From NCBI GenBank assembly GCA_005239585.1, contig SBBU01000325.1, forward strand, positions 1 to 5,124: a DNA stretch of 5,124 bases, read 5' to 3'. Below the pieces are notes generated by a model. The model searched no databases. It was not told where the DNA came from and worked only from the letters and a program-made list of their open reading frames with translations. Every line of letters starts with the position of its first letter. Positions within the stretch are counted from its first letter, which is position 1. Below, piece by piece: positions 1-5,124 of the stretch. A program made the translations under genes and the position numbers. The DNA comes from Planctomycetaceae bacterium (GTDB taxonomy: Bacteria; Planctomycetota; MHYJ01; SBBU01).

Positions 1-1
1 A

Positions 2-1435
2 TTTCCCGGTGTAGTTGCCCTTGACAGTATAAACCTTGAACTCAATGAGGGCGAGATTCACGCCATTGTCGGCGAAAACGGCGCAGGCAAATCAACCTTG
101 ATAAAGATTCTTGGCGGAGCGATCGTACCTGACTCTGGCAAAATAGAGCTTGAAGGAAAGGCTATTCCATTCGGCAGTCCACTCGGCGCACGAAAAAGAG
201 GAATCAACATCATATATCAGGAATTCATGCTTGTCCCTGGCCTTACAGTTGCAGAAAACATTTTTCTAGGAAGAGAATTAGGAGGCTTTGTCCCTCGCTT
301 TAACTATATGAGGCAGCAAGCGGAAGGCTTACTTACAAGCATAGGAGCCAAGTTCTCTGCTACAGCCCGAGTCGGAGAGTTAAGCGTGGCTCAACAACAG
401 ATGGTTGAGATAGCAAGGGCACTTTCAACAGATTCTAAAGTCCTTGTCTTGGATGAACCGACTGCAACGCTATCTGATCAAGAGGTTGAACGGCTCTTCA
501 AAGTTCTAAGAAATCTCAAGCACAGCAAGATAGGAATCATATACATATCTCATCGCTTGGAGGAAATCTTTGCTATTGCAGATCGAGTCACGGTCTTGAG
601 AGACGGTCGCCACGTAGCCACTGCACCAATTTCAAATACAGACCGTGTGCAGCTCATTCGTTGGATGGTTGGCAGAGAACTTTCTGAAGAATTTCCTGCC
701 AAGACTTCAAAACCGGCCAACCCCATTCTTGAGGTTCGCAATCTTTCCTGTCGACCCTACTTTGACAATGTCTCTTTCAGCGTGCGACAGGGTGAAATTG
801 TAGGACTGGCAGGGCTTGTGGGATCTGGCAGGACTTCAGTAGGGCTTGCCCTCATTGGCGCTCTCAAGGCAAAAGGAGAGATATTGATAAATGGACAAAA
901 AATATCTTTCAGTTCTCCTCATGATGCAATAGGAGCCGGGCTGGCCTATGTTACAGAAGATAGAAAGGAACGGGGAATTTTTCACCTGCTCGATGCCTGT
1001 GCTAACATCACTGTTACTTATCTCTCTGACTATGCAAAGATGGGCATTCTTAACTTGAGAAAAGAAAAGTCAAGGGCCGCACACGCAGCAAATGAATTTG
1101 ATCTTCGCGGGGCAGGAATAGGACAAAATGCAGGGACCCTCTCAGGCGGCAACCAACAAAAAGTCCTCCTTGCACGTTATCTACTCAAACCCAGACGACT
1201 GCTTATACTCGATGAACCAACCCGTGGCATTGACATCGGAGCCAAATCAGAAATCTACAAAATTATGAATCAGCTAGCCTCTCAAGGGCTAGCCATAATA
1301 ATGATCTCATCTGATCTACCTGAGATAATAGCCATGTCTGATCGAGTCGTTGTACTTCACGAAGGCCGTACAACTGGAGTGCTCTCCCGCTCCGAGGCAA
1401 CCCCCCAGCGCATAATGGAACTGGCTACCAAATAA
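2..1435 (+). CDS. Sugar ABC importer ATP-binding protein, RbsA/MglA type (5' end missing)
   Basis: This is the cytoplasmic ATPase of a carbohydrate ABC importer, with two fused nucleotide-binding cassettes that energise uptake with a permease and a binding protein not seen here. The open frame runs in from the left edge. An in-frame TTG at 98 is not the start, because the Walker A motif GENGAGKST lies before it at 71-97. By comparison with RbsA (about 500 residues), roughly a dozen N-terminal residues are missing; 477 are visible. Numbering from the first visible codon, cassette 1 has Walker A 24-32, Q-loop Gln73, signature LSVAQQQ 127-133, Walker B VLVLDEP 147-153 and the switch His184. Cassette 2 (about 242-477) has a variant P-loop GLVGSGRTS with Arg in place of Lys, the TEDRKERG segment, signature LSGGNQQK 380-387 and Walker B LLILDEP 400-406. 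Its switch position reads SSD instead of His. A degenerate second cassette is normal for this family. The substrate (ribose, galactose, xylose or another) cannot be told. The gene converges on the anti-sigma gene. Confidence 0.93.
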   Translation, partial: FPGVVALDSINLELNEGEIHAIVGENGAGKSTLIKILGGAIVPDSGKIELEGKAIPFGSPLGARKRGINIIYQEFMLVPGLTVAENIFLGRELGGFVPRFNYMRQQAEGLLTSIGAKFSATARVGELSVAQQQMVEIARALSTDSKVLVLDEPTATLSDQEVERLFKVLRNLKHSKIGIIYISHRLEEIFAIADRVTVLRDGRHVATAPISNTDRVQLIRWMVGRELSEEFPAKTSKPANPILEVRNLSCRPYFDNVSFSVRQGEIVGLAGLVGSGRTSVGLALIGALKAKGEILINGQKISFSSPHDAIGAGLAYVTEDRKERGIFHLLDACANITVTYLSDYAKMGILNLRKEKSRAAHAANEFDLRGAGIGQNAGTLSGGNQQKVLLARYLLKPRRLLILDEPTRGIDIGAKSEIYKIMNQLASQGLAIIMISSDLPEIIAMSDRVVVLHEGRTTGVLSRSEATPQRIMELATK

Positions 1436-1470
1436 TGCACCGTAGTATCTCTCACTTCACGCCTTGAATC

Positions 1471-3963
1471 TCATTTAGCTATCTTTTTGCGGCAGGTTAT
1501 GCAGATACCAAGTTCTTTGGCACAATCCTTGCAGACGCGACAACAAGAGTGGGCTGCTCCTTCTTTTGAGCACCTTGCACACGATTTTATGTCATCTGTA
1601 TGCCCGGTCTCTTCAAAGCATTTTCCTCCTGTTGAACAGTTACCATCGCGGATAAATTTTTTATCCCTCAGTAATTTCTCCCGCTGTTCTTGATTTTTTC
1701 TCAGCGTTTCCAGGATCTGACTGCATGCCTTCCTTACTTCCTCATTATTTGTCTCCTTTAGCTCTTTTTCCAAGTATGGCCTAACTACGTCGCCTATTGA
1801 AACAAGTTTTTTCGCTGTTTCATCTCGAACCTTCGCATCATTATGTGCAAGGTTCTTTATCAGTTTTACGATATCCTCTTTATCCCTGGTATAGATCCCC
1901 AAAACTCTCATTCCCTGGTATAATTCAAGGATCAGCGCCCCCATTGCAGTCATAGCCAACCTCCCGCCCTTACAGGACCATCTGTCAACCGGTTCCCAGG
2001 ATCCCTCTTTACAGCCATCTTTTTCGCCGTTCTGCCTGGCGGAATCTATCAGTGCCTTCATCATGGCCTTATCCCATTTTTGGCGTTCAGGTGTCTCTGT
2101 CTTAAACATCCCGTGCACAGCAAGGGTTCCGAGCAGCCAGTAATAGAAATCGACCTCTCTGCTTTTCTCATCCCATGCTGGAAGAAATTCAAGCAGTTTC
2201 GCGACTGATCTAGCGGAAAATTCATCCTTTTGGAACTTCACCGATACCTTGACCGCTTGTATTACAGATCTCACACTCTCTGCTCGTTCAGGATCTTTGT
2301 CGTTAACAAATGGCTTTAAATGTTCAACAACACGTGGACCAAATTTCTTCAGTTCTGTCCTTGCCTTTTCTCTTGATAGTGGGTCATCATCTCCCAGCTC
2401 CTTTACGAGCTTCTTAACCTGTTCGATTTCTTTCTCACTGAGCTCTTGCATAGTCTCAGTTCTGAATGGCAGGTAAGCTACGAGTTTCATTGCGGTCACT
2501 GCCGGCAGAATATCAAACTTGTCCTTACCATTAAGACCACGTATGACTGCACCAAGCGGATACTTGGGTTCCCATCGCCGGTCATATCCAACCACCCCCG
2601 TTTCTCCATCGGTTGCTTCCCAGTACCATTTGTAGATACCCACGATAACGTCAACTTCAACCTTAAATCCCGCTTGTGAGGCGGACCTCAGTAGCATTGA
2701 TGCCCAACCCGTCACGCTTGAATCATTGTCGCCACAGCGCGGTATGTATCTCCAACCTAAACGTTCTCCATCACCAGAAAAATTTTGTGCCTTCTTCAAA
2801 TAATTTAATGCCTTGTCTACAGACTCGTGCAACCGCGTATCTTTTGTGGCTAAATATGCCTCAGTAATTGCCAAAGAGGCAAGAATGTGATTATACATAA
2901 GATGATCACTTTCCTTACCAATTCGTCCCGAATGGTCTTGAATCTTCAGCAGATATTTTAATCCCTTATCAACCAAATTCCCGTAATTAATTTTATTTTT
3001 CTCATATTTTGACTCGGGCGTGTGTCCTGCGCCCAAGAATGCCAGGAGTACGAGCCCGGTAGCACCTACATCATATTCATCATCACCCTCTGTAGGTTCA
3101 CACTTGCCGCTACGGCCATGCTTTCCACAATTCTTTATACACCCAACAATAGACCACGATCCATCTTCATTCTGATGTCTTGCGAGCCAGTGCAGCGCCC
3201 TTTCGAGTTCAAGCGCCCTTCGATCCTCCACATTTATTTTTGAAGGAGATTCATTGCTCGTTGCAAATACCTTCTCTCCTTCGAGAAAGCTGTAGGATCC
3301 CTTGGCATTCACCAGTTCAACCATGCCTGAGATAACGAACAAAGTGAGCATCGCAACCTTCATATCTGCACCTCCATCAAGAGTCAGTCCAAATTTCGTT
3401 CCATTTACACGCACCTGAGCTACAGGTGTAGTCACTCGAAATTGCGGCTGGTTTTGTATCTCGAAAAATGCACTGCCAGTAAGCATGTGTATAACTGAAC
3501 TTGACCTCTCAACCCAAATTTCGGTATTCTCTTTTAGCGTAATGCAACTTGAATCGGCAAGTTGCACCACTCCCTCTTGACCCTTGTGTGTTTTTATTAC
3601 ATTCCCCGTAACCTCCACATTCCCTCTAATGACCAAGCGAAGCGGTTCCTGTTTCTGAAACAATCCTAGCCCCAAAGGTGTTAACACTACAAGCATGATT
3701 GCGGCAGCTATAATTAACGTCCTTGAAGTATTGCGCTTGGCTTTATTTGGTAGTAACCTTTGTATTTCAAGAGTCATATCCTTCTGCAAGCGAACATTGC
3801 TTGTTGCGGCCGTGACCAAGTTGTCAGCTTGTTGCAGGTCGCTCAGTAGTTTGGAACAAGTATCGCAGGAATCAAGATGCTCCAAGAGCTCCTTTTGCTC
3901 AGAAGCTGGTAATTCATTGTCGAGGTAGTAAGAGATCTTGATCCTTAAATCATCGCATTTCAT
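1471..3963 (-). CDS. Transmembrane anti-sigma factor: zinc-finger, FecR, alpha/alpha toroid, HEAT and Cys-rich tail
   Basis: This 830-residue protein probably holds the ECF sigma factor encoded just upstream inactive at the membrane. Residues 1-40 form a zinc-binding anti-sigma domain with Cys3 and the motif His29-x3-Cys33-x2-Cys36. One hydrophobic helix at about 82-102 follows a basic stretch (KAKR), which suggests the N-terminus is inside. Residues 109-235 resemble the FecR domain (GNVEVTG, TPVAQVRVNGTKF, EGEKV). Residues 252-500 and 578-691 look like a squalene-cyclase/prenyltransferase-type alpha/alpha toroid (QNEDGSW 264-270, DVGATGL, GWRYIPR, SSVTGW, DFYYWLLGTLA, GSWEPVDRW). I see no DxDD cyclase motif at the expected place, so it is more likely a sensor or binding fold than an enzyme. 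HEAT-like modules lie at 507-572 and 694-757. The last 55 residues hold ten Cys and two His. The ATG start is supported by a strong Shine-Dalgarno site and a 4-bp overlap with the sigma gene. Most anti-sigma factors are far shorter. The N-terminal role is well supported; the ligand is unknown. Confidence 0.86.
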   Translation of the reverse strand: MKCDDLRIKISYYLDNELPASEQKELLEHLDSCDTCSKLLSDLQQADNLVTAATSNVRLQKDMTLEIQRLLPNKAKRNTSRTLIIAAAIMLVVLTPLGLGLFQKQEPLRLVIRGNVEVTGNVIKTHKGQEGVVQLADSSCITLKENTEIWVERSSSVIHMLTGSAFFEIQNQPQFRVTTPVAQVRVNGTKFGLTLDGGADMKVAMLTLFVISGMVELVNAKGSYSFLEGEKVFATSNESPSKINVEDRRALELERALHWLARHQNEDGSWSIVGCIKNCGKHGRSGKCEPTEGDDEYDVGATGLVLLAFLGAGHTPESKYEKNKINYGNLVDKGLKYLLKIQDHSGRIGKESDHLMYNHILASLAITEAYLATKDTRLHESVDKALNYLKKAQNFSGDGERLGWRYIPRCGDNDSSVTGWASMLLRSASQAGFKVEVDVIVGIYKWYWEATDGETGVVGYDRRWEPKYPLGAVIRGLNGKDKFDILPAVTAMKLVAYLPFRTETMQELSEKEIEQVKKLVKELGDDDPLSREKARTELKKFGPRVVEHLKPFVNDKDPERAESVRSVIQAVKVSVKFQKDEFSARSVAKLLEFLPAWDEKSREVDFYYWLLGTLAVHGMFKTETPERQKWDKAMMKALIDSARQNGEKDGCKEGSWEPVDRWSCKGGRLAMTAMGALILELYQGMRVLGIYTRDKEDIVKLIKNLAHNDAKVRDETAKKLVSIGDVVRPYLEKELKETNNEEVRKACSQILETLRKNQEQREKLLRDKKFIRDGNCSTGGKCFEETGHTDDIKSCARCSKEGAAHSCCRVCKDCAKELGICITCRKKIAK

Positions 3964-4481
3964 ATCGATTCCTCCCTTTTCTTGATAGACTCTCGCATTT
4001 TTGCGCGGATGCGAAATAGCTTTTCACCAACACCGCTTGACGACATTTCCATAGCGGCCGCAATCTCTTTGTAAGACAGGCCTTGCTGATATCTCAGGAA
4101 GATCATCTCTCGTTCGTAGGGATCCAGTTCCTTTAGAACCCGTCTTGCCCTAATCAGAAGATCATCCGAACCCTCCCCAAGATCCGCTGAAAGATGTGGC
4201 ACAAGGGTTTTCTGTGGTCTCTGTTTTCGAACCCAGTCGATGGCCGTATGACGCGCAATGCTACATAACCATCCATTTAGCTTTAACGGGTCTTTCAGCC
4301 CATTTAAAGAGAGCCATGCCTTCAGAAATGTCTCCTGTGTAAGGTCTTCAGAGACCGTCCTGTCTTGCACATGAGCATAGATAACCCTATAGACCATATT
4401 TTGAGTCTCCTTTACTAGATTCTCAAAGGCAGCCCTATCTCCCATCTTCAGGTCTTCAAACCACTCTAGCCTTGTCACCAA
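3960..4481 (-). CDS. ECF-family RNA polymerase sigma factor
   Basis: This sigma-70 family factor of the extracytoplasmic-function group directs RNA polymerase to a small regulon and is probably restrained by the membrane protein encoded directly downstream. At 173 residues it has the normal size and two-domain layout. Region 2 spans about 19-88, with the core-binding motif DLTQETFLKAW (46-56) and the -10-contacting helix around WLCSIARHTAIDWVRKQR (71-88). A variable linker follows, then region 4 at about 112-166 with LDPYEREMIFLRY and the helix-turn-helix GLSYKEIAAAMEMSSSGV. There is no long C-terminal extension. The longest start is TTG at 4481, preceded by an in-frame stop at 4488-4490. GTG at 4478 is better spaced (7 nt) from the AGGA site, so the true product may be 172 residues. 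A third possible start, ATG at 4445, would remove 12 residues just before region 2. The TGA stop overlaps the anti-sigma ATG as ATGA. The exact ECF group cannot be assigned by eye. Confidence 0.94.
   Translation of the reverse strand: MVTRLEWFEDLKMGDRAAFENLVKETQNMVYRVIYAHVQDRTVSEDLTQETFLKAWLSLNGLKDPLKLNGWLCSIARHTAIDWVRKQRPQKTLVPHLSADLGEGSDDLLIRARRVLKELDPYEREMIFLRYQQGLSYKEIAAAMEMSSSGVGEKLFRIRAKMRESIKKREESI
3970..3976 (-). promoter_or_regulatory. Strong ribosome binding site of the anti-sigma gene, inside the end of the sigma gene
   Basis: Read on the minus strand, the sequence is GGGAGGA with the GGAGG core 7 nt before the ATG at 3963. It is encoded by the last Arg-Glu-Glu codons of the sigma factor. 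Together with the ATGA stop/start overlap it fixes the start of the anti-sigma gene and suggests coupled translation, which would keep the two proteins in a balanced ratio. Confidence 0.8.
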
Positions 4482-4485
4482 GCAT

Positions 4486-4489
4486 TCCT
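4486..4489 (-). promoter_or_regulatory. Probable ribosome binding site of the sigma factor gene
   Basis: On the minus strand the sequence reads TTTAGGAATGCTTGGTGACA. The AGGA core is 4 nt before the TTG at 4481 and 7 nt before the GTG at 4478, so it favours GTG as the working start. The ATG inside this stretch (4485-4483) is out of frame with the sigma gene. The site is only moderately strong, and weaker than that of the anti-sigma gene. Confidence 0.45.
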
Positions 4490-4558
4490 AAAATGTAGTC
4501 GAATGAAGTGCCAATTTATTAGCCCGGATTTCCCAGATAAATGGAAAACTCTAGGTGA

Positions 4559-4587
4559 ACAATACTGCTTTTCGTATGTCTAAACAA
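4559..4587 (-). promoter_or_regulatory. Candidate housekeeping (sigma-70-like) promoter for the sigma/anti-sigma operon
   Basis: On the minus strand, TTGTTT (4587-4582) is followed after 17 nt by TATTGT (4564-4559). Each hexamer departs from consensus at about two positions. It would give a basal transcript starting near 4552, just downstream of the ECF-like candidate. Chance matches of this quality are common in AT-rich DNA. Confidence 0.25.
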
Positions 4588-4595
4588 GCAGAAAA

Positions 4596-4621
4596 GACGT
4601 TATATATCACACTTGAAGTTG
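4596..4621 (-). promoter_or_regulatory. Candidate ECF-type promoter for the sigma/anti-sigma operon
   Basis: On the minus strand, CAACTT (4621-4616) is followed after exactly 16 nt by CGTC (4599-4596). An AAC core in the -35 element and CGTC in the -10 element, 16-17 nt apart, is a common pattern for ECF-recognised promoters, and such sigma genes are often self-activating. Transcription would begin near 4590, leaving a leader of about 110 nt. The match rests on few bases, so this is a proposal only. Confidence 0.32.
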
Positions 4622-4652
4622 TGAAACGTAACAAACATCAAAAAATCTTCAA

Positions 4653-4681
4653 TTGAAAACCAGTATATTTTAGTGTATTTT
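4653..4681 (+). promoter_or_regulatory. Candidate promoter of rlmN, with start point at or next to the ATG
   Basis: TTGAAA (4653-4658) is followed after 17 nt by TATTTT (4676-4681). Transcription would start around 4686-4689, which is the ATG pair itself, so the message would be leaderless or nearly so. This fits the absence of any Shine-Dalgarno site before the gene. The region is AT-rich, so the hexamers could be chance. Confidence 0.28.
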
Positions 4682-4685
4682 TGCG

Positions 4686-5124
4686 ATGATGAATTTTATC
4701 GCAGGACTGACCCAAGAGGAACTGACCAAAAACCTTGAAACTTTGAACATCGAGCCATATAGGGCTAATCAGATACTTCAGTGGTTCTATCAGAAAAATA
4801 GAATGTCATTCAATACCATGTCCAATATTCCAAAAGCAATAACATCAACTCTTCAAGGACAATTTGAATTTTGCAGTTCCAGAATAAAAAAGAAACTTGA
4901 CTCGGATGATGGCACTGTCAAGTTTGCTGTCGAGCTGCAGGATGGGGAGCTGATTGAAGCTGTTTTAATACCCGAGAAGACAAGAAACACGCTCTGTATA
5001 TCCACACAGGTCGGATGTCCTGTTGGATGCATTTTCTGCGCAAGCGGGCTCTTCGGCTTGAGACGCAACTTGGAGACACACGAAATTGTCGAGCAAATCG
5101 TTCATGCAAAGATCAGCAACCCTG
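4686..5124 (+). CDS. rlmN: 23S rRNA (adenine(2503)-C(2))-methyltransferase RlmN, N-terminal part
   Basis: RlmN is a cytoplasmic radical-SAM enzyme that methylates C2 of A2503 in 23S rRNA, and also of A37 in some tRNAs. It uses a [4Fe-4S] cluster and two S-adenosylmethionines. The 146 visible residues cover the N-terminal RNA-binding helical domain (about 8-60, with the motif PYRANQILQWFY at 24-35). They then show the strand pair LIEAVLIPEK and the radical-SAM cluster-binding motif Cys111-PVG-Cys115-IF-Cys118 in TQVGCPVGCIFCASG, followed by RRNLETHEIVEQI. This order (LIPE, TLCxSxQVGCxxGCxFC, RNL, EIxxQ) is typical of RlmN; the paralogue Cfr is possible but less likely. About 200 residues, including the catalytic cysteines that form the methyl-carrying site, lie beyond the right edge. 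The start is ATG at 4686 or the adjacent ATG at 4689, because an in-frame TAG at 4671 closes the frame upstream. No Shine-Dalgarno site precedes it. The gene is divergent from the sigma factor gene. Confidence 0.92.
   Translation, partial: MMNFIAGLTQEELTKNLETLNIEPYRANQILQWFYQKNRMSFNTMSNIPKAITSTLQGQFEFCSSRIKKKLDSDDGTVKFAVELQDGELIEAVLIPEKTRNTLCISTQVGCPVGCIFCASGLFGLRRNLETHEIVEQIVHAKISNP

Noticed and set aside
98..100. TTG as the start codon of the ABC ATPase.
   Set aside because: The frame is open to the left edge and the Walker A motif lies before this codon, so the gene starts outside the window.
1273..1293. Perfect 7-bp inverted repeat GCTAGCC / GGCTAGC with a 7-nt loop inside the ABC ATPase gene.
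   Set aside because: It encodes ordinary conserved-region residues (LASQGLA), has no T-run after it and lies well before the stop, so chance is the simplest view.
1891..3210. The toroid region as an active squalene-hopene cyclase or protein prenyltransferase.
   Set aside because: No DxDD-type catalytic motif and no recognisable zinc-site arrangement of prenyltransferases is visible, and the domain sits in a regulator; a binding or sensor role is more likely.
1487..3928. Several short plus-strand open frames opposite the anti-sigma gene, and a minus-strand one at 550-741 opposite the ABC gene.
   Set aside because: Each lies antisense to a well-supported protein and has low-complexity or unrecognisable sequence.
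4529..4547. TTTCC / GGAAA inverted repeat with a 9-nt loop in the sigma leader, and a GGAAAT on the minus strand resembling a FecI-type -35 element.
   Set aside because: The stem is only 5 bp, and no CGTC-like -10 element occurs at the right distance from GGAAAT.
4853..5109. Two minus-strand open frames of 60-70 codons opposite rlmN.
   Set aside because: They are antisense to a clear radical-SAM coding frame and have no recognisable domain or ribosome site; they are shadows.
1..5124. CRISPR arrays, tRNA or rRNA genes, insertion sequences and riboswitches.
   Set aside because: No direct repeat arrays, cloverleaf or rRNA signatures, transposase motifs or terminal inverted repeats were seen; nearly all the sequence is explained by four genes.

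Overview
The window carries four genes, two of them cut by the window edges. The base composition is moderate, with AT-rich intergenic DNA. The most telling clue to the host is the large anti-sigma protein at 1471-3963. Its FecR-like region is fused to a squalene-cyclase/prenyltransferase-like alpha/alpha toroid of a kind I associate mainly with Planctomycetota and neighbouring lineages. I therefore suggest a planctomycete-like or related bacterium, probably environmental. This is an inference from protein style, not a phylogenetic result.

Layout: (1) Positions 2-1435 (+) hold most of a two-cassette sugar ABC importer ATPase of the RbsA/MglA type, with its first codons off the left edge. (2) After a 35-bp gap with no visible terminator, a convergent two-gene operon is read from right to left. 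An ECF sigma factor (3960-4481, -) overlaps by 4 bp a very long membrane anti-sigma factor (1471-3963, -). (3) A divergent intergenic region (4482-4685) carries candidate promoters for both directions, including one with an ECF-like CAACTT-N16-CGTC pattern facing the sigma gene. (4) Positions 4686-5124 (+) hold the N-terminal part of rlmN, the 23S rRNA A2503 methyltransferase, running off the right edge.

How the parts work together: the sigma factor and anti-sigma factor look like a signal-transduction pair. The anti-sigma protein has a short cytoplasmic zinc-binding anti-sigma domain and one transmembrane helix. About 730 residues would then lie outside the cytoplasm: a FecR-like beta domain, an alpha/alpha toroid, two HEAT-like modules (one apparently inserted inside the toroid) and a tail with ten cysteines. 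A signal sensed by this outer part would release the sigma factor, which may then act on its own promoter. The ABC ATPase and rlmN look like ordinary neighbours with no visible functional link to the pair. The unusual biology of the window is the architecture of the anti-sigma protein.
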